64,000 nt of DNA from Agapetus fuscipes (Eukaryota; Arthropoda; Insecta; Trichoptera; Glossosomatidae): positions 4,239,156 through 4,303,155 of the forward strand of contig OX637361.1 of the NCBI GenBank assembly GCA_951799405.1, in the 5' to 3' direction. A program made the position numbers and the translations under genes. Positions within the stretch are counted from its first letter, which is position 1. Every line of letters starts with the position of its first letter. This document shows positions 10,478 to 21,654 of this stretch, in pieces. The notes below the pieces were generated by a model that was given only the letters and a program-made list of their open reading frames with translations, did no database searches and was not told the origin of the DNA.

Positions 10478-10800
10478 AAAACCATTGAAATGAGATGCTG
10501 CGAATCAGCCTCAAAGACAGGGTTCCAAAACAGGAGATCCGTACACACATTGGTGTCACTGATGTCATACAGCGTGTGGCCTGCTTAAAGTGGTCACGTC
10601 ACAAGACAGTTCCTTGCCAGGTGACCGAAAAGGATCATCCAGTGACGGCCCAGGATGTCCAAGCGGGAAGTGGGGAGACCCCAACTGAGGTGACTGGACG
10701 ACATCAAGAGAACTGCAGGCAAAGGATGGCTGAACACAACAACCGATAGACAGGAATGGAGAGGATTGAAGAGTGGACTGAGAAAGGCTGAGGAAGAATA
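10478..10800 (+). pseudogene. RTE-like LINE 3' end (reverse transcriptase C-terminus)
   Basis: Reads MLRISLKDRVPKQEIR, THIGVTDVIQRVACLKW, then after frameshifts WLDDIKRTAGKGWL and DRQEWRGLK. This is the characteristic C-terminal block of RTE-group elements (LKW/AGH, GRP, DDI, AG, W, DR.W). The AGHVAR segment is broken. There is no catalytic domain; it is a 5'-truncated dead copy. Confidence 0.8.
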
Positions 10801-11096
10801 ACAATAATGCAGAGAAAGGTTTATTGCGAGTTTGATGTTGTTGTACCTCCCGTTGACTGGTTACAATAAGCAGAAGGAAGAAAGGTGATCGACGAGTCCC
10901 GGGGAGGAAAGTGTGGAAGTGACATCGAGTAATGGCAAATCTTCGCCCGTCAGCGGTTCAATAATACAACTCACTCGTTTTGTTCCTCGACAACTATTCA
11001 CTGCAACCATTCGTTGAACGATTCTTACTGTCATTCTGACGGTGAAAATTTCCTCATCATGTTTTCATGTTTATCAATATTAACAGTGTTTTTATA

Positions 11097-11578
11097 TCTA
11101 TAATCTTAGTTGCAAAAATAAATTACATTTAAGATGCATATTCAATGTATTCCCATAAGCAGACATGCATAAATTCGCGCGTAGGTACCTACACACGCTG
11201 CATGTGGACTTAAAAAAAAAACAATCTCAAATGAACATAAGCCCTGCAACTCTTTTTTAATTTTTTCAAATAGATTCGTGAAGAGGAATTCAATTCACCA
11301 TCCTATTCTGCAAGGTCAGAAACAAGTAATAATATCATCAATTAACAATTCATTATTGTATATTTTAATGAATTATTAATTAATAAAATTATCCAATGAC
11401 ATCTGTTGAACCAGGATCACAGATTTGGCCAATGAACTCAGGTGGGGATCAAACCAGCGCTATTCTATTCTGAATACGTTGCCGACCTACCCTGAAACAG
11501 GGGTCATATTGGCAAAGTAAACGTTTTTTTACAGTATGGGTGATAAGCCTCAAACCAGCCTATAAATCAAGGAACCTT
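11097..11578 (-). mobile_element. SINE-A split by a 225-bp insertion
   Basis: The tail part (11097-11253) ends GCCCTGCAACTCTT, and the head part resumes at 11479 with GCCGACCTACCCTG, ending TATAAATCAAGG. Joining them restores the continuous family order. Confidence 0.85.
11254..11478 (-). mobile_element. Unknown short insert within SINE-A, tRNA-like end
   Basis: A 225-base insert begins with a T-rich run on the plus strand, which is an A-rich 3' end on the minus strand. The other end reverse-complements to GCGCTGGTTTGATCCCC, a B-box-like string. It may be another SINE family. No clean target duplication is visible. Confidence 0.45.
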
Positions 11579-11919
11579 TAAATCTTAAATTCAATCGTTC
11601 ATTCTCCTTTCACTTTAAAATTGATTAACTCAACTGCCCAAGTAGCTTTTTCTCCATTCAAAAATACCATCACGTAGAAGGTGTTATAAGTACACACGCA
11701 AGTTAAACAATCAAAATATAATCCCATGTTTGAAGAGGCCAGAGGGATGAGGGTCACTTGTACACATTTATATCTGACCCTAAGCCGAGGAAAGTGGACC
11801 AATGATTCACCGTGTACATATGGGGTACCTCTTAGGGTCACCTCCCTGCTAGTACATACAGGCCAGCAAATAACCTGGTTCAGACTGGACGATCTCATTG
11901 GTGGCGAGTGCAGAGTAAT

Positions 11920-12216
11920 AATAATAACAGTATTAGGATGATTTATTCGGCGAGCGCTGTTTTGGTGTAAATCCCACCTCAAGAGCCCACTGCAAGCTTG
12001 GTCGTCGCTGTAGAAAGTGCCAATTCTCAAGCAAGACCCATTTGCTGTAAGGCCGGATGGACCTTTTGATGGCCAGTCTTTGGTAAGGTTTGTGAATTTC
12101 TCAACCCAGCATATTTGAAAAAAATATATGTTATGTTTTTTGTGCTCCGCCGGGATTCGAACCCACAACCTTCCATTTAAGAGTCAGAAGTGATACCACT
12201 GGACTATGGACCGGTC
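11920..12216 (-). mobile_element. SINE-B, near full length
   Basis: The left end has ATAATAATAACAG and ATGATTTATTCGGCGAGCGC. The right end reverse-complements to GGTCCATAGTCCAGTGG and GGTTCGAATCCCGG. Confidence 0.9.
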
Positions 12217-12500
12217 AAATGCAAAAGACAAGTCAATTTTTTTTTTCAGTTGGGCGAAATGCAGGAAAATGAAGGAAAACACCCTCCAAGGTTAATTTAA
12301 TTGATTTTTTTGCCGAGAAAGGGTATTTCATAATTGCAATTATAATTTTAAAAGGGACTCCTCGCTTTATCTGACCACAGATTTTGATTTTTTGGTTAAC
12401 CGGCGCACACTGGTGATTACCCAAAAAAAAATAATGGAGTCCAAAATAGTGCACACACGCGAAATCATGGCAAACACGTAAAGGTACACCCAACTATTAA

Positions 12501-12766
12501 TTCCTTGACTTATAGATTCCTTGACTTATAGGTTGGTATGAGGCTTACCCCCCATACTGTAAAAAAGGTTCACTTTGCCAATGTCACCCCTGTTTCAGGG
12601 AACGTCGGTAAGAGTTGCAGGGCTTATGTTTATTTGAGATTGGATTTTTATATTGTATGTCCACATGCGGCATGTGTGAACGCAAAATTATGCGTGTTTG
12701 CTTGTGGGAATGCATTTAATATGAACCTCAAATGATACATATCTTTGCAACTTAGATTTAGATTAA
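12501..12766 (+). mobile_element. SINE-A, full length with duplicated head
   Basis: TTCCTTGACTTATAG occurs twice in a row (12501 and 12517) before GGTTGGTATGAGG. The tail is CAACTTAGATTTAGATTA. Confidence 0.9.
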
Positions 12767-12945
12767 TGCACTCACACTCCATCCATGTGAACGAAGTTAA
12801 GGGGTCGCTACCCTAGTGGTCGAGGATCGGAAAGATTAATGGCTCATGGGGTGGTAGCGATGCTGCGGTTTTTAAAAATACCTGCGAGTGTAAAGAATGA
12901 GGCGTGTTTAACACAGACTGTAAATTGTATTTTATAGAATTACAT

Positions 12946-12997
12946 AAAACCGAAACCCGGCCGAATATGCTACAGCATACGCTTGGGTTTCGGTTTT
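12946..12997. repeat. 13-bp perfect hairpin
   Basis: AAAACCGAAACCC (12946-12958) pairs with GGGTTTCGGTTTT (12985-12997), with a second inner pairing ATATGCT/AGCATAC. It is probably the end structure of an unrecognised element occupying 12770-13050. Confidence 0.6.
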
Positions 12998-13133
12998 ACA
13001 ACCCTTGTAAAAGATGCAAGTGAATACCGGAATTTATGGTGTTCTGATGTGGTGGTAAAATATGTATTCTGGAAATCGAATCTTTCGAAACAAAAATTGT
13101 AGATGCAATTTGTAAGTAAAGAAACGATTACGT

Positions 13134-13391
13134 CTATAATCTATAAAGTAAGTTGCAAAGATATGTATATTGACAATTGAAGCTCATATCCAATGCATGC
13201 CCACAAACAAACACGCGTAGTTTGCGCTTACAAATGCTAAATTTGTACTGGCAAATTAAATCCAAGCCTCAAATGAACAGAAACCCTGCAACTTTTGCCG
13301 AGCTTCCATGAACCAGTGATAACATTGGCAAAGTGAATCATTTTTTTACAGCATGGATGGTCAGCCTCATACCAACCTACAAATCACGGAA
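13134..13391 (-). mobile_element. SINE-A, near full length
   Basis: The tail CTATAATCTATAAAGTAAG is of the TATAATC type; the head is CCAACCTACAAATCACGG. Confidence 0.9.
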
Positions 13392-13657
13392 GGTAATGTT
13401 TAATAATAAGCCATTAACGCAAACACAGTCGTTTAGTTGTTTTTCACAAAAAAAAAAAAATAACAAATTTAAAATAAGATATTTTTAAATACTTATTTTG
13501 AACGTCGGACATGTAGTTCATGCAGATGACTCCAGGATAATCAGAAATATCTTGGATCGTCAGAAAAATCTCTGGTGTTAGACCACTCGGACGTGGTTTA
13601 GAATGCGGTAAGTAGACTATTTCGTATTTCAATTTCATTTTTTATAAATTTTATTAT

Positions 13658-14144
13658 AATCTATAATCTAAGCTGCAAAGATATGTTAACATTTAAGGCT
13701 CATATTAAATGCATGCCTACAGACAGGCACATGTAGGCACGCCTACACATTCTGCATGTGTGCATACAAATAAAGAAAACCTCGCAACTCCTGCCGCCGT
13801 TCCCTGAACCGGGGTGGCATCGGCAAAAGTGAACCGATTTTTACAGCACGGGTAACTGTAACTGTAACTGTAACTCTGTCGCCATTCCGCTAGGGGTGGC
13901 CAGAGCCTCTGCAGAGTTGCCTCCATTTTTCCTATCCTTACATACCTCTTTCAATTCATTCATATCCATTACCTTATTCATGCATTTTCTTCTTTTACGC
14001 TCACTTTGTATATCCCATTCTTTCACAATCTCCTCAATCTGATCACTCCATACTTTTCTCGGTCGTCCCTTCACTCTTTTTCCTTTCACACTTTCTTCAG
14101 AACACACGGGTGATCAGCCTAATGCCAACCTATCAGTCAAGGAG
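13658..14144 (-). mobile_element. SINE-A interrupted by LINE-K
   Basis: The outer parts (13658-13855 and 14103-14144) form one element in order, ending CCAACCTATCAGTCAAGG. CACGGGT is present on both sides of the insert and looks like its target duplication. Confidence 0.9.
13856..14102 (-). pseudogene. LINE-K 3' end inserted in SINE-A
   Basis: The minus strand encodes GKRVKGRPRKVWSDQIEEIV, ESERKRRKC-type residues, and NELKEVCKDRK, the C-terminus of a LINE reverse transcriptase ORF. It ends in a (GTTACA)n-like microsatellite tail at 13856-13878. Only the last ~250 bases were copied, a typical 5' truncation. A sister copy lies at 44449-44900. Confidence 0.8.
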
Positions 14145-14890
14145 CAGTAATTAATATTAAAAAATATTTCAATCCATTTAAGATTGCTGTGGCTTTATTG
14201 AATGTAATATTTTCAAATAGTATGTCGAGCTTCAAAGCTAAATCTTGTATCTAAATGTGGGAAAAGCCACACTATTCAACATTGAGTTAAGCAATAAACT
14301 AACAAAATGGAGGCGAATTAACTGAAATACTTTTCTCACCACCAACAGGCATTGCCGATACACAGAGAGGCAAAGAGAGAGAGAGCAAATGACCGAATCC
14401 AATTAGAAAGAAACAAAGAAAAATCGAGAATGCTCGGAAAGGAAAAACACTTTCCGATGAAAATAAACCAGTACAAACGATTAGTAGTTCCGCTCCGCGT
14501 TCATGGGGTGATATTTAATAAATGGTGGAAATGCATTAGCAGGTTATAGGGGTAGGTATCGGCTACAAGTTCTCAAAGAGTTTAGACTGGTGGAAAATAT
14601 AAGTTTATTTAGTTCTGCCCAGAACTAACTCGTGCATATCGATACATTAAAGGGCAATTTGAAAAAGTGGCATGGGTTTATCAGATAAATGAACATTTTA
14701 TATTTTTTTTCACGAGATTAAACACTAAAAAGTGGAAAAATCCTGTAGTTCAGAAGTTTTTCACGAGCATTGCCTAAACATTAAATAGTTCACTTACTAT
14801 GAGTAGTTTCCCCAATAGAATTTTTTACCCACGGTTTTTCAAATCAGTGAAGCAGCACTTATTCAGTTTTACTTTTAAGGTAGCGGTATA
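14145..14890. other. AT-rich interval, nothing recognised
   Basis: Purine-rich stretches and small chance ORFs only. Confidence 0.4.
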
Positions 14891-14897
14891 GTACTAA

Positions 14898-14972
14898 TCC
14901 AGTCGGTAACTTAATTGGTGCAAGACTGATTCCAAAGCCAGAAGGCAAAGGATCGAATCCCATCAAGTATGG
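14898..14972 (+). repeat. tRNA-like head (SINE-D)
   Basis: GTAACTTAATTGGTG (A-box-like) and GGATCGAATCC (B-box-like) have tRNA spacing and are preceded by TAGCGGTA as in the copy near 166. It is too degenerate for a functional tRNA. Confidence 0.4.
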
Positions 14973-15027
14973 TGGACATGGTTTCTTCTTTCAATCTTTT
15001 TTTCACACCGGAAAAGGTTACTCAGTC

Positions 15028-15166
15028 TATAATCTGTTATCTAAGTTGGAAAGATAGATTCAATTTGAAATTCACATTAAATGGATGCCCGCAAACAGGC
15101 ACGTATTAGTTCGCGCTTACACATGCCGCATGTGGACCTACAATATATAATATAACCCCAATCTGA
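15028..15166 (-). mobile_element. SINE-A, 3' half
   Basis: CTATAATCTGTTATCTAAG to CATGCCGCATGTGGACC, then it breaks off at a T run. Confidence 0.8.
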
Positions 15167-15455
15167 TTTTTTTTTTAGGACAACAAACAGTGTTACATAA
15201 GAAATATAATAATAACAATTACAAAAAATATGGCCAATTATATGTCACGGATATCAAGTTTAGAAAGTTGAAAAGAATTACAAGTTGTTAATTAAAGTGC
15301 CTAATAACAAGAAAAAAAATACTGCTCTCAAAACAGAATATGATGTAATTATGATATAAAGAGAAGAACGAAAATATAGGAGTACTTATCAAAAAATTGA
15401 ACAAAAATAGTACTCAATCTAAAAGTAAAAATAAAAAAAAAGGAAATCATTTCTC

Positions 15456-15695
15456 CCTGAGTGAAGCAACCACCGCTTTGCGAAATGAATATATCCCTGA
15501 CCTTTTCTGAAACACGGGTGACATTAGCAAGGTGAACCATTTTTTTACAGTATGGCTGGGCAACCTGAGTGAAGCAACCACCGCTTTGCGAAATGAATAT
15601 ATCCCTGACCTTTTCTGAAACACGGGTGAAATTAGCAAGGTGAACCATTTTTTTACTGTATGGCTGGGCAACCTCATACCAATCTATGAGTCAAA
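15456..15695 (-). mobile_element. SINE-A head with 108-bp tandem duplication
   Basis: CCTGAGTGAAGCAACCACCG begins at 15456 and again at 15564. Each unit carries a SINE-A middle (CTGAAACACGGGTGA, AAGGTGAACC) and the first part of the head; only the second unit continues into CCTCATACCAATCTATGAG. Confidence 0.85.
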
Positions 15696-16131
15696 AAGCG
15701 ATAAAACAAAAAGTAAACAAAAAACAATATTTAAGTACTTTTTTAAATGCATTTTTATTTCACTTTCATGTCAAAGCATTTTATTAATAAGAGGTAGGGG
15801 GGTTGGGAAACCCTTACATTCTGTACCGGGCTGCAGATGAATAAATTTCAGGGCGGTATTTTAAGCTATCATTGCTAGAGTGTGCTAGATGTATTACTAG
15901 AACACCAAGTAAAGAGCTCTCAGAGACTGGATTTGAATTCAAGAAACATCAAATTCAAAATACGAAACAAATCGAGAAAGAGTTGCAATGTGCTATATTA
16001 ATAGTGCTTAAGTGTTGACAAATTCAAATTTGAAATCAGTAGGTTACTAATATTCACTACTTATCTAAGTTTTTTTTTCACCCACGTAATTTCAACAAAA
16101 TAACGATAATAAATAACTCAGTCATTTTATT

Positions 16132-16374
16132 ATTTATAGGTTGGTATGAGGCTGGCCACCCATACTGTAAAAAAATGGTTCACTTTGCCAATGTCATCCC
16201 TGTTTCAGGTAAGCTCGGCAAAAGTTGAAGGGTTTATGTTCATTTGACGTTTGGATTTTAATTTGTAAGTAAACATGCAGCATTTCTGAGCGCAAAATTA
16301 TACGTGTCTGTTTGTGGGCATGCATTTAATTTGAATTTGAAATGTTAATATATCTTTGCGACTTAGATTATATC
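16132..16374 (+). mobile_element. SINE-A, near full length
   Basis: TTATAGGTTGGTATGAGG to CTTTGCGACTTAGATTATAT; only the first few head bases are missing. Confidence 0.9.
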
Positions 16375-17440
16375 CCTTTACGTGGTAAGAAATGAAAATA
16401 AATTCCTGGAAGTATTTTTGCAAAAACCTCTTATATCCAATCCAATAACTTTTGACGTACCTAGTGCAAAAAAGATAAATAAAAAATATAAAAACTATTT
16501 GAATTTAATAAATTTGATTGTATTAGTGCTGTGCAAAATAATCAACGTTCATATTTATACATATATTTATATTTTTTCTTTAAGAAATCACTTAAGGATA
16601 ACTCAGAGCTTATCTCAAAATACACTTTATTTCTCATCCATGAAAACACTTTTACACCAATATTGGAAATAAATACAGGAAACCATGGGTATCGCAGCGG
16701 TGGACCGAGCAAAGAACAAACTGAAAAAGCTACACGAAAAGCGAGGCAGATGGCGCTGCTCTGTTTTCAATTAAAAAATGAACATTGCAAGAACTAAAAC
16801 GACGCAACAAAGTCATCGAATACGCTAATATCTGATGGAAAACTTACAGAGACGCCATACAATTTTCATCGCAAATCAATGACTTCATTACAGCGTAAAA
16901 TTCAAGAAGTTTATACTTTGGGTAGGGGAACAAAAATGAACATTGCAGAGCGAATCAAACGCAAACATTGGGTAAAAAATCTCACCGATACAATGCATAC
17001 AACTTATCACATTTCGAATGGAAGGAAAGCAAAAAATAGTTTAAAAAACTGAGAGTAAAAAGAGTAGGATATTCTGTTATTTCAACCATTCAAATACATG
17101 TGAAATGTGGTGGTTGGTAAATGAATGAATATTTTAGAATATGTGGTTGAATTTTGAAATGATTGGCTGAAGTTTCAATTCAAGCTTTTATAAAAAAATT
17201 GGACATTTTGTTAGTATTTTTCTTAATGCATGAATTCAACTGAAATATGACGTTAACGAAGAGAAATATAATTAAAGAGACAATTTGTTTTTTTTTTGTT
17301 TTTAAAAGCCTTATTTCTAGAAAAGCACTCGAAGAACGTTGTAATTTTTTTTTATCAAATATGTACATATGAAAAAAAGGCGATTGCCAATATTCATACA
17401 AATTTACAATTATAAAAAATAAAATTATTAAATTTTTTTG
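16375..17440. other. AT-rich interval, nothing certain
   Basis: A slightly more coding-like piece at 16680-17060 (reading KLHEKRGRW in one frame) could be a decayed TE ORF, but no family motif is recognisable. Confidence 0.3.
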
Positions 17441-17441
17441 A

Positions 17442-17633
17442 TCCAATGTCACCACCTGTGTCAGGAAAGGTCGGCAAATTTTATAGGGTTGATGTTCATT
17501 TGAGGTTTCGATTTTATTTGTAAGTACACATTCAGCATTTGTAAGCTCGAACTACACGTGTTTGTTTGTGGGCATGCATTTGACATGAGCTTTAAATGTT
17601 TATATATCTTTGCAACTTAAAATATAAATTATG
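17442..17633 (+). mobile_element. SINE-A, 5'-truncated
   Basis: CCAATGTCACCACCTGTGTC to CTTTGCAACTTAAAATATAA. Confidence 0.85.
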
Positions 17634-18036
17634 GCATAGATCTATCCAAATTCTCAACTTTTTACGCTTAAATGAAGATAATAATACAATCAATCTTTTG
17701 ATATGATTTAATGAATAGAACTGTGATTTCTAGCTTTGTTATCTTCATAACCAAAGCTCTTTGTGTATATCTAAGAACCCTTGAATAAAACTCTCTCTTC
17801 AATTAGTCTGAAAGAAAACCGGGCGTCTTATTGCTTTAAAATTTAAGGCGCTGCGTACACAGATTCATAAACAGGAGAGCAGAGACACATCACACTGTGT
17901 ATGTATTATATTTTAATTAATTCCAGCCCCGTCAAAGAGAGGCTTTGGCCCAGCTAGGGACAGGTGAACGTCCCGGTGATAGGTTAGAACGGCACAGTGA
18001 CAAAAAGACACATTACAGAACGACATACGACAGAAC

Positions 18037-18388
18037 GACTTCTTCAAAAGCCTGCGCGGGACTGCGCAATATTTACAAATTAAGATAGTTCCAGCCACCA
18101 CAAGCAGCAGAACAGCAACACTGCGATCAGCAGCATCATGTCGCAGTCGGATAGAGTTTCTAAGAAGAGAAAAGAAGACCGTTTTTGGAGATCGAGCCTT
18201 CAAGGTGGCTGCTCCAACGATATGGAACGGCCTCCCAGATGACCTGCGCGAAATGGATCTGGAAAGCACTTTTAGAAAGGGGTTGAAGACCCACCTGTTC
18301 GCGCGTTCATATGAGCAAGCACCTTTGCAATGACCAAAGTCATGAAAAGGCGCCATAAAAATCTTGCATTATTATTATTATAATTAAC
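18037..18388 (+). pseudogene. L2-like LINE 3' end
   Basis: An open frame without ATG runs to a stop at 18331. It contains SLRGTAQYLQ, SSRTATLRSAASC, then VFGDRAFKVAAPTIWNGLP, FRKGLKTHLF. This GDRAFSVAAPxxWNSLP block is the hallmark of the reverse-transcriptase C-terminus in L2/CR1-group LINEs. The 3' UTR AAAAGGCGCCATAAAA is followed by an ATT-repeat tail. Copies of the same family end at 39860-40106 and 47845-47966. Confidence 0.85.
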
Positions 18389-18691
18389 GACACATGACAG
18401 AACGGCACATGACAAAACAACATAAGGACATAACATCACACACCTAAAACGGAGCATACCATAAACTGCACAGTGACAAAACAATAAATATCATAACAGG
18501 ACGTGACAAAATAGCACATGACAGAGCGACACTTGACAAAACATCATTATGACAAATAATTCACAGAAAAACCATCACTATGACAAAGCAACAGCAGGAC
18601 TTAATATCACATACATAAAACAGAACATACCATAAACAGCACATGAAAAAACATCACATGACGAAATATCACAAACATTTATTTTGCTTCC

Positions 18692-18765
18692 ACACGCCAT
18701 AAACGACTCCTTCGGGGATAACGCGGTAAGAAATTGCTCTTTATGTGCCACTTAGTTTCGTTATC
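18692..18765 (+). mobile_element. SINE-C tail fragment
   Basis: CCTTCGGGGATAACGCGGTAAG resembles the CTTCGGGGATAA...GCAAGAAGTTACAC tail half of other copies. It lies at the centre of the foldback. Confidence 0.5.
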
Positions 18766-18994
18766 TAATAATGATAATTGGGGGCGTTTATTTTATTTTA
18801 TAAACTTTGTCAAATAATAAATCCATAAGTTTCATTTTCTCATGTTTCATAATTTTGTCATGCCGTTTATAGTAATATCTGTTTTGTCTTGTGATGTTTT
18901 ACCATTGTGATGTACTTTCACGTGATGTTTCGTCGTGTGATGTTCTGACATTACGATGTTCTTTCACATGTTGTTCTGTCATGTCGCTCCCTCA

Positions 18995-19765
18995 GTTCTT
19001 GTTTATCGTATACGCCAATCTTGTCAAATATGACTTTTTCATCCAGTTATCTTATGAATCCAATTCTACACAATCTGACCTAAGAAAAACCGTAAAATTC
19101 GATAATGTGAGAGTTCTTTTAAATATTTTTTAAATAAATTTATTGTTTTCATAAGACACATTGGTGCAGTACACATGCAAACATTGCTCATGATTTTTTT
19201 TCTCAATGGCATATACGATAAACAAGAACTAAGGCAGTGATGTGTCGTATTGTCATGTGTCGTTCTGTAATGTGTCGTTTTGTCACCGTGTCGTTCTAAC
19301 ATGGAACCGAACGTCCCACATTGCAGAATATCCTGAAAGGCAAAGGCACAACTAATTGCATGCCTGCCATGATTAAAGTTATGATAATGCCTTTCATTCT
19401 GGCCGATGAATGGGCAGATAGTCAAAAGCGAATACGGATGAAGTAATCTGTGAATTTCAAAATTATGAATACGTCGACGAAGGCTTCGCTGAATGAAAAT
19501 TATCAAAAAAAATCGCAACTAAGTCACACATTACGTTCATCCAGTGCTTGCTTGTCTTATCTACCATTTGATTCAAAGTTGACCTTTCAATGAAATTGCC
19601 TTAAGAATCTCATTGTCCACAATCTGAGCTAAGAATAAAAAACTTTAATATGAGAGTGTTTTCCAAATCAATTTCCTGTTTTCATAAGACACTTTGGTCC
19701 AGTACACATTCAAACATTGCTCATGTGAAATTACCGCTGATGAGCATAGGACAAACAAGCACTAA
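18995..19765. repeat. Direct duplication, ~230-bp units 545 bp apart
   Basis: The segment 18995-19200 (TTTTCATAAGACACATTGG, CAGTACACATGCAAACATTG, CTAAGAAAAACCGT) recurs at 19540-19765 in the same orientation with clear divergence. Confidence 0.7.
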
Positions 19766-19774
19766 GAGGACGAT

Positions 19775-20034
19775 AATGCCGCGTTCTCTCCTGAAAATCG
19801 CATGTGGCGCGTGAACCTATTTACTTTTACAAGTGAGTGGGGCGGTGTCTGTTGAAGTGGGGTTTCCCATATCGTACTCATTTCTTGTAAAGACTGAGTA
19901 AACTTTAATGATATTTAATTTTGGGTTTCAAATCAACAATGAAACGGGAAATCATTTCTGCACCCTCGGCGGGATTCGAACCCCAGCTCTCGGCATGAAA
20001 TGCAAGTATTTTACCAACTGAGCTATCGATTTTA
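19775..20034 (-). mobile_element. SINE-C, near full length
   Basis: The right end reverse-complements to TAGCTCAGTTGGTAAAATAC and GGGGTTCGAATCCCGC, the best-preserved A- and B-boxes of the family here. Confidence 0.9.
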
Positions 20035-20644
20035 CTGAAGTGATGTGAAAAAAACATCGAAAAATAACGAAATAAAAAAAGGATGATGATTACTGTGTAG
20101 TCGAAAACGTTTTCGTCCAAATAATTAAATAATAAAGAGTGAAAATAAAACAGTGCTTGAATAACTAAATAAATAAATAAAACATCACAATGTCAGTAGG
20201 TACACAAGTCCTAAAACTTTTATTTTATCTTTTCTACATTCATGAAATATCTGTTCGTATATATTTTATGAATCCAAATTAAAATGAAACTAAAAACTGA
20301 GCGTTTTTGGTAATGTTCTTTTTTAACCTAGACTTTTTAGACCAATTTACATAAATTTTAAGGTATACAATCCTCTTGTATAGAGTAATATATTTAACAT
20401 TATAAAAATTACTCTCCCCGGATACACCGCAGGCTCTTATCGAGTAAGTTTCCTCGGAAACCGATGCACTTACAGCGCTGATCCCGGCAAGCTGTTGAAC
20501 CTTCATTTTTCATAAAAGTTTCCAAACCTTTTTCCGGTGAATAACCACACCCCTCTCATATTCTACCCCAGCGGTTCCCAACTCCTCCCTGTTACTTGTG
20601 AAGCCTTAATTTCTCTGAATTATCAATAATGCTGATAAAATGCA

Positions 20645-20932
20645 ACGCAACTACGCTACACATATATTGCAACTTTTCGCCACGTTATCCCCGAAAGGTT
20701 TCGCGTGTGGCGAATGGAACCTTTTTATTTATTTAAATTACGAAACCGGCCTTACTCCAACCTCTCCAGTTAAAGTGAGGGTTTTTCAGCTGTCGTGGGG
20801 GCCGGTATTTTATTTTGGGTTTTGAAATAAACACCGAAACGCGAAATTATTTCTGACACCCTCGGTGGGATCTGATCCCGACTTCTTGGCATGGAATGCA
20901 AGCACTTTACCAGCTGAGGTATCGACCGGACT
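20645..20932 (-). mobile_element. SINE-C, near full length
   Basis: Tail half ACTACGCTACACATAT at left; the head at right reverse-complements to CCGGTCGATACCTCAGCTGG. Confidence 0.9.
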
Positions 20933-21109
20933 AATATTTGTCCGAAAATAAAGCAAAGTTGAATTTAGTTCTTTCGTAGTTTAGTTAGACTGCAATAAAA
21001 CACTTGAGAAAAACAAAAGAGAAGAGAAATATGCACGAAATTTCGGGAAGAATTCAGGCAACCCCACATTTGTCTGATTGTTCAGTATTTCAAAAAAATG
21101 TATGTCAGA

Positions 21110-21207
21110 ATCTATAATCTAAGTGGCAAAGATATATGAACATTCACATTAAATGCATGCCTACAAAAAGACACTGGCAAATCGAACCATTGTGTGACGG
21201 TCAGCCT
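21110..21207 (-). mobile_element. SINE-A with internal deletion
   Basis: CTATAATCTAAGTGGCAAAG and TAAATGCATGCCTAC, then directly GGCAAATCGAACCATT and GACGGTCAGCCT. The middle is lost. Confidence 0.75.
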
Positions 21208-21256
21208 AAGTAACGCGACAAGAAGTTGGATTATATGTGTAGCTTAGTTGCGTTTG
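21208..21256 (+). mobile_element. SINE-C tail fragment
   Basis: GACAAGAAGTTGG and TATATGTGTAGCTTAGTTGC match the SINE-C 3' end. Confidence 0.6.
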
Positions 21257-21654
21257 CATTTACCCCTTCCTTGTAAATCAACAATTTTCGCAGACCACAG
21301 TTTGGCAGTAGCTGCCTTTCTGGTACAGGTGCAAAAAGCAGTACCTTTACTAAAGCCTGGCAAGGAATACATTATAAATCCTCCGCGTACAGTGTACACT
21401 CGCACTTCTATATGGGAAAACAAGTGGGTGCTTTACTTTCAAGAAAATAATGCATAACTTAAGAGCGGTCAGTGCTTTTGGGCTTTCCGCCGTCTACCCG
21501 CTTAAACCTTTCATTTTCAGGTATTATTAGAGTACGGATTTTTGCGGAAATTTATGACTTAATAATGAATTTTCGGAACTACATGCAAATGCGTAGATTG
21601 TATCATTTTTTAAGGTAAAAAATCAAAGGAGGTTTTTGTAGCTCAAAAGATTAT

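Larger units (their letters stand above)
17925..19320. mobile_element. FB-like foldback with degenerate short tandem arrays
   Basis: Left-side blocks (17985-18036 and 18385-18670) are built from variants of ACATGACAAAACGGC. Right-side blocks (18885-18985 and 19222-19305) carry the same units reverse-complemented, as TGTCATGTGTCGTTCTG. The outermost parts match as an inverted pair: GTTAGAACGGCACAGTGAC on the left and GTCACCGTGTCGTTCTAAC on the right, each next to GAACGTCCC. The inner inverted pair is TTCTTGTTTATCGTATACGC and its complement near 19209-19229. The architecture (inverted arms made of short tandem repeats) is that of Foldback elements. An L2-like LINE end sits inside the left arm. 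Confidence 0.6.

Noticed and set aside
15349..15648. 99-residue ORF with an internal repeat
   Set aside because: It is a reading through the 108-bp tandem duplication of SINE-A, not a repeat protein.
17913..18356. 147-residue minus-strand ORF
   Set aside because: Antisense of the L2-like LINE end, which is clearly coding on the plus strand.
19960..20034. tRNA gene (good A- and B-boxes)
   Set aside because: The acceptor stem does not pair and the sequence continues into the SINE-C body shared by many copies.
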